DNA of 21,846 nt, taken from positions 1-21,846 of the forward strand of contig DAOVDP010000002.1 of NCBI GenBank assembly GCA_030669445.1, given 5' to 3'. The notes beneath the pieces were generated by a model that did no database searches, was not told the DNA's origin, and saw nothing but the letters and a program-made list of their open reading frames with translations. Position 1 is the first letter of the stretch; the number at the start of each line of letters is the position of its first letter. A program made the translations under genes and the position numbers. Positions 1 through 7,722 of the stretch are shown here, in pieces. The DNA comes from Candidatus Latescibacterota bacterium (GTDB lineage: Bacteria > Latescibacterota > MVCY01).

Positions 1-130
1 GTGTCCTTCGGTGTTGAATCTATCATAACTGCAAAACTCGTGGTACAATGCCGAATACACGGTCAACCTGAGATAGCTTGTGAGCGTGAGTGCGGGAATT
101 CTTTTTCCATTCTCAACTGAGGAGACCATT

Positions 131-1393
131 ATGCCAAATAAGCCCCCTATGAAGAAGTCAATTCGTGTCGGCGTAGTCGGAGTGGGTCGAGGTCAGGGCT
201 TCGCCCGCGGAGCAGGCCCGCACCTGGGCATGGAATTGGTGGCCCTGTGCGACACCCGGGAGGAACGGCTGGAGCAGCTCGGCAAGGAACTGAAGGTCGC
301 CACTTATACCGACTATGACAAGTTCCTGGAACATGACCTGGATGCGGTAATCCTGGCCAACTACTTCCATCAGCATGCGCCATTCGCCATCAAGGCCCTG
401 CAGGCGAGCAAGCATGTGATGTCGGAGACGTCGGCTTGTCTTACGCTGGCAGAGGGAGTGGCTTTGATTCGCGAGGTGGAAAAGAGCGGCAAGATATACA
501 TGTTCGCTGAGAATTGCCCTTATATGCGGTTCAACCAGGAGATGCGCCGAGTTTATGAGTCGGGCAGGATCGGGCAGTTTATGTACGGCGAGGGGGAATA
601 CGTTCACCCCGCAGATGCGGACTTCTGGAACCGCATTTCACCTGGGGTAGATCACTGGCGGAACTGGATACCGGCGACCTACTACTGCACGCACTCGCTG
701 GCGCCGATCATGTTCATCACGGATACCCGGCCGGTCAAGGTCAACGGCTTCGTTATGCCCTACGCCAAAGATGACCCCGTGCCGGAGCGGAGTGTGCGGA
801 GGAACGATGCCGCCTCTATGATTGCATTGCGCATGGACAGCGGTGCAATAGTCAAGCTCTTACAGGTCCATCTCCGCGGGGAGGGTCTCTGGGTGCGTAT
901 CCACGGCAGCCGGGGTCAGATGGAGAACCTGCGGTGCGGTGACAGGAATATGGTTCGTCTTCGACGGGAGCAATATCATGAAAAACGCACGGAACCGGTG
1001 GATCAGATCTATCTCCCTGATTTTCCCGAGCATCACGCCGAGGCACTCAAGGCCGGGCACGGCGGCGGCGACTTTTTTATGAACCTTCACTTCGCCGAAG
1101 CCATTCGCAAGGACGAGCAACCGTTCCTCGATGTCTATCGCGGCGTGACGATGTCCATTGTGGGCATTCTGGCCTATCGTTCGGCGCTGCGGGATTCGAA
1201 CACGCTGGAGGTGCCGGACTTACGCCAGGAGTCGGAGCGCGAGAAATACGCCGCGGACGACTGGTCGCCCGACCCGGCCAAGCGGCATCCGGATCAGCCC
1301 TGGCCGAGTATCTTGGGCGATATCAAACCTGCCGAGAAGGGTTTGGCATACGCCCGCAAGATCTGGAGAAGTATTGGCTATACTGGAGATTGA
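131..1393 (+). CDS. Gfo/Idh/MocA family NAD(P)-dependent oxidoreductase
   Basis: A 420-residue protein of the Gfo/Idh/MocA family, which oxidises or reduces sugars, inositols and related polyols in the cytosol. The N-terminus shows the Rossmann strand and nucleotide loop (IRVGVVGVGRGQGF, residues 11-24), then the usual acidic end of the next strand (ALCD, 38-41) and the DAVILANYFHQHA segment near 71-83. The C-terminal half has the family's mixed sheet and a GGGDFF...HFAEAIR helix. The start at 131 is chosen over the upstream in-frame GTG at 80 because GAGGAG lies just ahead of this ATG. Oddity: the family's EKP motif with its catalytic lysine reads SETSA (98-102), so the lysine seems absent. 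The next gene starts 31 bp downstream and is probably co-transcribed. The substrate is unknown. The family call is firm; the reaction is not. Confidence 0.9.
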   Translation: MPNKPPMKKSIRVGVVGVGRGQGFARGAGPHLGMELVALCDTREERLEQLGKELKVATYTDYDKFLEHDLDAVILANYFHQHAPFAIKALQASKHVMSETSACLTLAEGVALIREVEKSGKIYMFAENCPYMRFNQEMRRVYESGRIGQFMYGEGEYVHPADADFWNRISPGVDHWRNWIPATYYCTHSLAPIMFITDTRPVKVNGFVMPYAKDDPVPERSVRRNDAASMIALRMDSGAIVKLLQVHLRGEGLWVRIHGSRGQMENLRCGDRNMVRLRREQYHEKRTEPVDQIYLPDFPEHHAEALKAGHGGGDFFMNLHFAEAIRKDEQPFLDVYRGVTMSIVGILAYRSALRDSNTLEVPDLRQESEREKYAADDWSPDPAKRHPDQPWPSILGDIKPAEKGLAYARKIWRSIGYTGD

Positions 1394-1424
1394 GTCCTGC
1401 TAAGGATCAGAGGAGGAGGATGAG

Positions 1425-2867
1425 ATGATACAATATGTTCCCAGTTCTGCGGACCTGGCGACAGTTTACCACGGCCCGACTCGAGTATGGATCTCAGGGC
1501 CTTCCATCGTTGCGCCTGGGGAGAAATTTAACCTTCGGATCTCGTTATTGCGCTTGGATGGATACCTGGCAACAGATTTCGAGGGTGAGCTTTTACTGGA
1601 AGGCAATACCGGAATTGAGGGGCTGCCGGAAAAGGTTGGTTTTTCAAAAGAGGATCAGTGCACTTTGGTGTTCTCTTGCTCCATTTCGGAAGAAGGCATT
1701 CACCGCTTCAAAATAGTTCCGGCAAAGGGATCCTTCCCTGCCGGTGAGTGCCACCCGATCTGGGTGCGGTCGGAGTTCCCTTACCGGTTGTTCTGGGGGG
1801 ACCTGCACGTCCATAGTGTGTTGGGGAAATGCGGCGTCCCTCACTGTCCCAAGCATCCGGATTATGGTTATTGGTATGCGCGCGACGTGGCCGGGCACGA
1901 CTTCTGTGGAATGGCGGATCACGCCAGCAAATTGAATCCTGAGGACTGGGAGGAGCTAAAGGTCTCGGCGGCGCGGTGGCACGTTCCCGGGAAGTTCGTG
2001 ACGATTCTTGGATTTGAGGGCGATTACAACGGTGAGGATGGCGGGCATTTCAATCTGTATTTTTCCTCGGATCAAGGGGAATACAAGAATTTCAAGCTTG
2101 AGGCCGGCGGGAACCTCGACGCCATCTTCGAGTTCGCCCGAGAACATCAGGCGCTGGCGATATGCCACCATTCCGGACGAACGGTGTGCGGACGCGATTT
2201 TGCCCAGAGTCATTTCGGCGGCCAGGATGTAGAACCGGTGATGGAAGTGTATTCTCAGTGGGGTTCCTCGGAGGAGTATGCGAGTTCCCGTCCCATCATT
2301 GAGGGGCGCCATCCGGGCGCTGGACACTACTACCGCTATGCGTTGAGTCATGGTTTTCGTCTGGGAGTGGTTGGAGGGTCGGACAATCATTGCACCGTTC
2401 CCGGCGGTCCTGTCCCTATGATTTATCCGCAATGGGGTGGCAAACTCCTGTTCCCTTATCCGGGCGGGGTGGGAGCACTCTATGCTAAGGGGTTGACTCG
2501 CCAGGACCTTTTCGAGGCGCTGCGTGCCCGGCGATGCTATGCCACCAGTTTTGAAAAAATCTTAGTTTGGATTGAGTCGGAAGGAAATCCAATGGGTTCG
2601 GAGATGGAAGCAACTTCGGCTGATATTGATATTCTGGTCTCGTGCACGCATGGCCCTCTGGTAGAGGTAGTGGTCATAAAGGACGGTCAGGTTGCCGCGC
2701 GCTTTGGGGATCATGCAGAAGACCGGGGTTTCGATGCCCAGCGGAAGACATTTCATCTCCTCTGGCACGACAGCGACTTTTCAAAGGAAAGCTCGTATTA
2801 CGTGCGCGCCACCCAATTTGATGGGGATATGGCCTGGTCAAGTCCGATCTGGATTCGCCCCAAATGA
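1425..2867 (+). CDS. DUF3604 / PHP-like metal-dependent hydrolase
   Basis: A 480-residue protein resembling DUF3604 proteins, which belong to the PHP-type metal-dependent phosphoesterase fold. Residues 1-115 look like a beta-rich N-terminal domain. The catalytic domain begins at RLFWGDLHVHS (121-131), giving the HxH metal pair at H128 and H130. Further candidate metal ligands are D165/H166 (GMADHAS), E198 (GFEGD), H248/H249 (CHHS) and the later GGSDNH segment. Start: ATG 1425 follows a strong AGGAGGAGG site. No signal peptide is evident. It lies 31 bp after the oxidoreductase, which suggests a shared role in carbohydrate or sugar-ester catabolism, but the substrate cannot be read from the sequence. 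Confidence 0.85.
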   Translation: MIQYVPSSADLATVYHGPTRVWISGPSIVAPGEKFNLRISLLRLDGYLATDFEGELLLEGNTGIEGLPEKVGFSKEDQCTLVFSCSISEEGIHRFKIVPAKGSFPAGECHPIWVRSEFPYRLFWGDLHVHSVLGKCGVPHCPKHPDYGYWYARDVAGHDFCGMADHASKLNPEDWEELKVSAARWHVPGKFVTILGFEGDYNGEDGGHFNLYFSSDQGEYKNFKLEAGGNLDAIFEFAREHQALAICHHSGRTVCGRDFAQSHFGGQDVEPVMEVYSQWGSSEEYASSRPIIEGRHPGAGHYYRYALSHGFRLGVVGGSDNHCTVPGGPVPMIYPQWGGKLLFPYPGGVGALYAKGLTRQDLFEALRARRCYATSFEKILVWIESEGNPMGSEMEATSADIDILVSCTHGPLVEVVVIKDGQVAARFGDHAEDRGFDAQRKTFHLLWHDSDFSKESSYYVRATQFDGDMAWSSPIWIRPK

Positions 2868-2913
2868 ATCAAAAGAAAAGTCCTCTTGAGAATCCACCAG
2901 GAGACAAGACAAA

Positions 2914-3112
2914 ATGCGGACTGAAGGCGTAGGACCATCTATAGACGATCAACTCATTGAAGAAGCAAGAGGAGGTAGCCCACATTCTCAGAGCCATCCG
3001 CAGTGAGGAAGAATACCACCATTGCCTTGCCCGAGAGCGTCACATGCTCCGAATCTGGGAAGCAGCACTGCAGAGCTCCAAACAGGGAGTGCGGGTGGAG
3101 GTAGAAGGATGA
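2914..3112 (+). pseudogene. Short frameshifted ORF, possible small-gene remnant
   Basis: Just after the DUF3604 gene, an ATG at 2914 is preceded by AGGAGA at 2899-2904, a well-placed ribosome site. It opens a frame that stops at 3006 after 30 residues. A second frame (open 2945-3112, no ATG or SD of its own) continues with a highly charged, helix-like sequence that includes EEVAHILRAIRSEEEYHH and ends RVEVEG. A single-base shift near 2965-2977 would join the two into a protein of about 65 residues. I recognise no family. It may be a decayed small gene, a frameshifted gene or chance. Confidence 0.3.
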
Positions 3113-3205
3113 TTCTGGGGTGAGTTTCTATATCCATCTGTGCGAATTTTGAACGGGGCGCTGCATCAAAAATTAGGCTCTGAGAGAAGTTTCTGCAGAA
3201 AAGCC
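3113..3205. other. Non-coding gap before the tRNA promoter
   Basis: No convincing ORF, repeat or terminator is seen here. The sequence passes from the GC-rich catabolic genes to the tRNA promoter. Confidence 0.5.
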
Positions 3206-3234
3206 TTGACTTTTCGGATCGGTTAGCCTATTTT
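3206..3234 (+). promoter_or_regulatory. Sigma-70 promoter of tRNA-Asn
   Basis: TTGACT (3206-3211) and TATTTT (3229-3234) are separated by 17 bp. Transcription would begin near 3241, a few bases before the tRNA. The fit to consensus is good at -35 and moderate at -10. Confidence 0.6.
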
Positions 3235-3244
3235 TAAAAATAGT

Positions 3245-3320
3245 TCCCCGGTAGCTCAGTTGGTAGAGCGGGTGGCTGTTAACCACTTGGTCGCTGGTTC
3301 GAGTCCGGCCCGGGGAGCCA
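3245..3320 (+). tRNA. tRNA-Asn (anticodon GTT)
   Basis: A 76-nt tRNA. Acceptor arm TCCCCGG (3245-3251) pairs perfectly with CCGGGGA (3310-3316), followed by discriminator G and an encoded CCA (3318-3320). The D-arm (GTAGCTCAGTTGGTAGAGC) and T-arm (CTGGTTCGAGTCCGG) are canonical. The anticodon loop CTGTTAA puts GTT at 3278-3280, which decodes asparagine. Seven T residues follow directly (3321-3327). The gene marks the left edge of the AT-richer defence-type cluster, but no integrase or second copy of the tRNA 3' end is visible. Confidence 0.97.
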
Positions 3321-3327
3321 TTTTTTT

Positions 3328-3745
3328 GGGGGGAGCGAACTGGCAACTGCTCTAAGCTTTTGCAAATAAATACCCGGACCTTAAGCCCATCCATCCCGCG
3401 GTCTTGGTGCTTGTACGTCGGTTATTTCAGTAAACTGGACTTCCGAGCTTGTTTCTCCCTAATAGATAGACTTCCTCGAATACTTCCCATTACCAATCTA
3501 TTTTGGTTTTGTCCCAGCCGTCCAGCATTCACAGTAGGACAGGTTCGGCCTCCCTATCGGCTGTCTTATGCAATCCTCCTTGGGTATTTTCTCTCCTCTT
3601 ATAATATCTTTCAATTGCTCTTTTTATCCGCTAATAAGCAACTGGGATAATGGGAGAAAGTTGGCAGCAGAGATGGTACCTTCTCCAGCTGACTCAGGGT
3701 ACTCTGGAAGTGACTAACTCTACTCCAACTGCTACAAATCTTCAA
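3328..3745. other. Gap with no convincing gene
   Basis: This stretch of about 420 bp separates the tRNA from the defence cluster. A 96-codon frame crosses it (3360-3650), but it has no ribosome site and an atypical residue mix, and it matches no family I know. I see no tRNA-like repeat, transposase remnant or CRISPR unit. Confidence 0.5.
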
Positions 3746-3775
3746 GTAGTTCCTTGATCAGAGGAACTGCTTTTT
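3746..3775 (+). terminator. Terminator-like hairpin
   Basis: AGTTCCT (3748-3754) pairs with AGGAACT (3762-3768) around a 7-nt loop, and a weaker outer G-C and T-G pair extends it. TTTTT follows at 3771-3775. It could insulate the downstream promoter from read-through. No gene ends immediately before it, so its transcript is unknown. Confidence 0.4.
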
Positions 3776-3800
3776 CCCTCCAGAAAGTTTCTTTTTTTTC

Positions 3801-3829
3801 TTGACATTTTGAATGAATATGAATATAAT
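3801..3829 (+). promoter_or_regulatory. Perfect consensus sigma-70 promoter of the defence cluster
   Basis: TTGACA (3801-3806) and TATAAT (3824-3829) are exactly 17 bp apart, a perfect match to the vegetative consensus. The expected start is near 3836, giving a leader of about 50 nt before the HTH gene. The spacer and -10 contain the direct repeat GAATATGAATAT, and TATTC recurs at 3842-3846 in inverted orientation, so an operator here is possible. Such a strong promoter ahead of a defence cluster would be expected to need a repressor; the first gene product is the obvious candidate. Confidence 0.8.
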
Positions 3830-3887
3830 GTAAAAAGTTTGTATTCGTTACTAATAATATAGGATTTTATCGAACAGGAGTATGACA

Positions 3888-4100
3888 ATGGCTGAACCCG
3901 CTCTGACGATTAAAGAACTAGCCAAGTATCTCAATGTAACAGAGAGGACTATTTACAATCTTCTGGAACGTGGAGAATTGCCGGGATTTAAAGTGGGAGT
4001 GAACTGGAGGTTCAGGAGAGAGGATATTGATAAATGGATTGAGAACAATAAAAAGATGAGTGTTCCAGCAAAAAGTAAGAATAAGCAAGGAAAAGAATAG
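3888..4100 (+). CDS. Excisionase-family (MerR-like) HTH DNA-binding protein
   Basis: A 70-residue protein made almost entirely of an excisionase/HTH_17 winged helix: LTIKELAKYLNVTERTIYNL (residues 7-26), then the wing FKVGVNWRFRREDIDKWI (34-51) and a lysine-rich tail. Such domains serve as phage or transposon excisionases and as small regulators of mobile or defence loci. Start: AGGAG (3876-3880) sits 1 nt from the ATG at 3882 but 7 nt from the ATG at 3888, so 3888 is preferred. It is first in the cluster, behind a perfect promoter and 27 bp before the ATPase gene. With no integrase in the window, local transcription control is more likely than excision. The target is not shown. Confidence 0.85.
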   Translation: MAEPALTIKELAKYLNVTERTIYNLLERGELPGFKVGVNWRFRREDIDKWIENNKKMSVPAKSKNKQGKE

Positions 4101-4127
4101 AAGCCGGCTATAAGGAGGATTTTTATC

Positions 4128-6743
4128 ATGAGCTTCTCTGAGATACTCAAGCCCAGACCAGAGGTTCTATCAGAAGAAGGAATTGATGGGATCATAGACT
4201 TGGCAAACCTTGAAGCCCCTAAAGGCAAAAAACTCGAAGCTAATCCCAAGCGTTTTCTCGCCTTAACATATCCCACAGCAGATGTTTGGCGAGTTATTCA
4301 GAAGTTATCTGATAGATTCTCAGATCGTAAAGATGCCCCAGGATTATTTCTCTTCGAGGGTTTAAAAGGAACTGGAAAATCGCATCTCCTTCTTATGATT
4401 TATCACTTATTTAAGAATTATGAAATTGCCAAGGAGTGGCTTGATTCTCATAAAATGTATTGTGAACTTCCTCAAGATTCGGTAGTGGTTGTAAACAAAT
4501 TCACGGACTTACCTCTTTATTCGATTTGGGATTTTATCTTTGAGCGTTTGACAACTCAGCGTCGCAAAAAAAGTATCGTTCAGCCAGGTCTGGCAGAGGT
4601 TGAGGAAGTTCTTGGAGATAAGAGACTAATTCTTATTCTGGATGAGTTAGAGCAAGGTATACGGGTAATAAGTGATCCATCTTTGAAGGCACAGAATATA
4701 GCATTCCTGCAGATGCTTTCCGAGTGGGCAAATCGCTCCGATAAGGTTACAGTTTTTGCAGGTATTTATAGCGACAAAGAAGAGCCAGGAAGTACCCTTA
4801 AAAGGGTTCCCAGTTGTCGAGTTCAATTCGCATATTCGGCTGATAGAGCGAAGGTAGTACTCCACAGACTTTTTGAGAATTACCTCGAGTTCAATCAAGA
4901 TACCTGCACTCCAATCGTTGATAGCTACTTGAATGCGTGGCGTCGGCAACAGCTTTCTTCAGCCGAGGAATACAGGTCAAAGATGCTTCTAACATATCCA
5001 TTTTTGCCCGAACTGCTTGAGCTGATTTTAGAAAGAGTGCCCGCTCGAGGAGGCTTTCAGAGTGTTCGTGGTGCTTTAGGATTCTTGGCAAATATGGTTA
5101 GATTGACATATGGCAAAGCTTATGTAATAACTGCGGCCCACGCTAATCTACACGACAGGGAAGTAGCTACAAGGCTTTCAGACCTTGATCCAAGTGGGGA
5201 TTTAATCCCAAGAGCACGTGCAAATCTTGATGAATTAAAAGATCAACTATTGGCATCCGAGATCGGTGCCGCTGTTATGCTCTATACTCTCACTAGCTCT
5301 GGTCGCAGCAGGGGTGCTACCCGAGAAGAACTGATAAGACACGTTCTTAATCCTAAGGTTGATATAAACGACTTTGAGAAGACACTATTAGCTTTCCAGA
5401 AATATGCTTCCCATTTTCATGTTCAGGAGGGTAGGTATTTCTTTGATCTCGAAGAGAATGCAGATGCAAAAGTCGAATTTCGCTCTTTAACGATTGATCC
5501 AGATGGAAGCAAGGCTCGCACCTTCCTCCATAAACTCTGGTGCGACGGAATTTTCAGGGAGCCTGACTCTGTTATCTACCAGGGCGAGGAAACGACGAAA
5601 GCTGGATTGGATGAGCTTGATAAAGATCGTCTCCGTTTTGTTCTTGCGCCTCATAAACTAAGTCAAGAAGAACGACACGTGTTATTTCACGGAGTTCCTA
5701 TGCGAAATCAGGTTGTCCTGCTTGAGCCAAAAGATGCAAAATTCGACCTCGATACCCATAGAGATCTTTTGAAATGGGCGCAGCGACAGCTTGCCGCTCA
5801 GGAACTTGCAGGGACTGCTAAGGATTCGGGGCGTAGGGCTGATTATGAAAGAATCATCCGGGAAGACAAAAACCACTGCGTTGATGCAATCAAGCGAGCA
5901 GGACTGGTTTTGATCCGCTGGGAGGAATATGGAAAGATAGCAAAGGGGGATCGAGTTGAGGAAGAAACTATTCCTGGCACTACTAAAGAAGATGTTCTCA
6001 GATTTCTTTCTCAGCAAATGTTTCCCACTCAATTATTTCAGGAGCATCTTTCCTCCCGTTTAAATGAAATTCTCAACCTCACTGTAAAAGATATTGACAG
6101 ACAATATCGTTCTACTCCCGGGTTTCCTGTTCCTACAACCGTGAGATCAGTTCGTCAGGCTCTTCGAGAATTATGCCGAAATAAGCAGATTAGCATCAAA
6201 CATCAACGAGGCAATTTTTGCGGAGAGAATCCAAGTCTCACAGAGACAGAGCTTTTTGAGGCAATTATAGGAGAACCTTTTGAGCCCTCACCTATCCATC
6301 CTCCGACACCTACTTTGGAGGTAGAAGGGCAAAGGCCGCCTTCCGAAGTTGAAAGAGAGGGAGCCGTTACAACTCCTCCCACAATCGTTACTGCGAAAAA
6401 GCAAGAAATTAGCATTCCACCGCAGAGTGGTGCAGGGGAACTGCGGCAAACTATTGCTCTTCGACTTCAAGAATATCCTGATGCAAAGATGACACGCATT
6501 CGCGCTACTATATTTTTGGAAAAGAGCACAGGTGACCTTAGTACTCTTCCCGCTTCAATCAGGGGAAGTCTCAGTGGCCAGGGAAACCTTACCGTAGAAA
6601 TCACCGTCAGCAAAGATGGTGAGTTTACTAAAGGTGAGGTGGAGAGTATTGTTGAATCGCTTCCCTGTCTTCCTGAGGCAAGCTATGGGGCCCGATTGGA
6701 GCTTTTAATCCCATCTACAGAAGAAGGTAAAGAAAATGAGTAA
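4128..6743 (+). CDS. BrxC/PglY/DUF499-like P-loop ATPase of a BREX-type cluster
   Basis: An 871-residue cytosolic P-loop ATPase. Walker A is GLKGTGKS (78-85), preceded by FLFE as in DUF499/BrxC-type proteins. Walker B is RLILILDELEQG (166-177), with D172/E173 as magnesium and catalytic acids. A long helical middle region follows, then a proline-rich linker (about 716-750) and a compact C-terminal domain (about 770-871, containing VEITVSKDGEFTKGEVE) that resembles the tail of DUF499 proteins. BrxC/PglY proteins usually exceed 1000 residues, so this is short. A GGAGG site precedes ATG 4128. The last 8 bp overlap the PglZ gene, implying translational coupling and a physical partnership. The ATPase assignment is firm. 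The BrxC-like call rests on architecture and the adjoining PglZ gene. Confidence 0.8.
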   Translation: MSFSEILKPRPEVLSEEGIDGIIDLANLEAPKGKKLEANPKRFLALTYPTADVWRVIQKLSDRFSDRKDAPGLFLFEGLKGTGKSHLLLMIYHLFKNYEIAKEWLDSHKMYCELPQDSVVVVNKFTDLPLYSIWDFIFERLTTQRRKKSIVQPGLAEVEEVLGDKRLILILDELEQGIRVISDPSLKAQNIAFLQMLSEWANRSDKVTVFAGIYSDKEEPGSTLKRVPSCRVQFAYSADRAKVVLHRLFENYLEFNQDTCTPIVDSYLNAWRRQQLSSAEEYRSKMLLTYPFLPELLELILERVPARGGFQSVRGALGFLANMVRLTYGKAYVITAAHANLHDREVATRLSDLDPSGDLIPRARANLDELKDQLLASEIGAAVMLYTLTSSGRSRGATREELIRHVLNPKVDINDFEKTLLAFQKYASHFHVQEGRYFFDLEENADAKVEFRSLTIDPDGSKARTFLHKLWCDGIFREPDSVIYQGEETTKAGLDELDKDRLRFVLAPHKLSQEERHVLFHGVPMRNQVVLLEPKDAKFDLDTHRDLLKWAQRQLAAQELAGTAKDSGRRADYERIIREDKNHCVDAIKRAGLVLIRWEEYGKIAKGDRVEEETIPGTTKEDVLRFLSQQMFPTQLFQEHLSSRLNEILNLTVKDIDRQYRSTPGFPVPTTVRSVRQALRELCRNKQISIKHQRGNFCGENPSLTETELFEAIIGEPFEPSPIHPPTPTLEVEGQRPPSEVEREGAVTTPPTIVTAKKQEISIPPQSGAGELRQTIALRLQEYPDAKMTRIRATIFLEKSTGDLSTLPASIRGSLSGQGNLTVEITVSKDGEFTKGEVESIVESLPCLPEASYGARLELLIPSTEEGKENE

Positions 6744-7713
6744 TTTGATTATGGATGACTTTCAGAATCTAATTGCACAAGGACCAAGGGTCAAATGGTT
6801 AGAAAAATGGCTATTAGAGGAGGTCTGGGCGACTGAACGTTACCAAGTACTTTCTCCTTCCGAGTACCTAAAAGCGGGCGAATCAAAGATCAACGAACTT
6901 GAAGAGATTATAGCACAAGCGGCATATAGACTTTACGATGAATTTCTTGATGAGCCTCCACAAGGCAGAAATGTTTTGGATTTCATAGAAAGTGAGCAAC
7001 CTTGTGCTTTAGTTATTTTTGATGGACTTTCCCTTCGAGAAGTTCCTGTTATTCTGAACCTTGCTCAAAAATCGAGTTTCAGGATTGAAGAAGTCAGAAT
7101 ATCCTATTCAACATTACCCACAGAAACCATTGATTTCATCGAACAGAGATTGAAATTCGGAAGTGTTGCCCCATCGCAACTACCGAGGAGAAGAGAAATC
7201 AATGAAAAAGGGATTGTCGCATATTACTATGACAGTCCAAACCAACAGCATTCTCTTGATCGAAATTCAGAGAAGCTTCTTTTGTGGTCAGCGTTTCCCG
7301 ATAACACCTATAGTGATAGTGGTGCTCGTTTTGTCCAACACTTTGAAGAAATTCATACCCTCCTTGAAACAGCCTGGCTCAACACAGTTCAGCAAATTCC
7401 TCGGGGACGAAAGATTTTGATAACCAGTGATCATGGATATGTTTATTTGGGCTCGGGACTTTCCTTTACCAGAACAAATTCAGAGTTAAGGCCATTGACA
7501 GAATATCTTAGAGGCGAACGGTATAGACGCTTAACTGAAGAAGATGCCAGGCCACCCGAACATCCTGATCTGGCAGTATATCCTGGCCGTAAAGTTGCGG
7601 TTTTGAGGGGACGTATTCAAACTCATCCTCCGGGTAAGGCGGCCAGTAGACTATATAAACACGGAGGGCTGTCAATAATGGAAATGTTAGTACCCTGGAT
7701 CGTTTTAGAATAG
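6736..7713 (+). CDS. pglZ: Short PglZ-domain protein (alkaline phosphatase superfamily)
   Basis: A 325-residue protein carrying the PglZ signatures in order: ALVIFDGLSLREVP (91-104, metal-binding D96), LLWSAFPDNTYSD (182-194), ITSDHGYVYL (229-238, D232/H233) and YKHGGLSIMEMLVP (307-320, H309). PglZ proteins are alkaline-phosphatase-fold hydrolases and the hallmark of Pgl and BREX phage-resistance systems. Their exact chemistry there is unsettled. Typical PglZ proteins run to about 600-900 residues. This one keeps the catalytic core with only a short helical N-terminus and ends a few residues past the HGGLS motif. Its ATG lies inside the last codons of the ATPase gene. Family membership is well supported. 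The name is used for the family, not proven orthology. Confidence 0.82.
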   Translation: MSNLIMDDFQNLIAQGPRVKWLEKWLLEEVWATERYQVLSPSEYLKAGESKINELEEIIAQAAYRLYDEFLDEPPQGRNVLDFIESEQPCALVIFDGLSLREVPVILNLAQKSSFRIEEVRISYSTLPTETIDFIEQRLKFGSVAPSQLPRRREINEKGIVAYYYDSPNQQHSLDRNSEKLLLWSAFPDNTYSDSGARFVQHFEEIHTLLETAWLNTVQQIPRGRKILITSDHGYVYLGSGLSFTRTNSELRPLTEYLRGERYRRLTEEDARPPEHPDLAVYPGRKVAVLRGRIQTHPPGKAASRLYKHGGLSIMEMLVPWIVLE

Positions 7714-7722
7714 GGGAAAGAT

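Noticed and set aside
1-120. An open frame from base 1 to a TGA at 118-120, possibly the end of an upstream gene
   Set aside because: Only about 39 codons, no recognisable protein feature, and chance openness over this length is common.
80-130. GTG at 80 as an upstream start for the oxidoreductase
   Set aside because: The ATG at 131 has a clear GAGGAG site, and the Rossmann strand begins just after it. The added residues look like translated leader.
3245-3327. tRNA-Asn as a proven att site of the island
   Set aside because: No integrase and no second copy of the tRNA 3' end could be seen in the window.
3360-3650. 96-codon frame between the tRNA and the HTH gene
   Set aside because: No ribosome site, atypical composition and no recognised domain.
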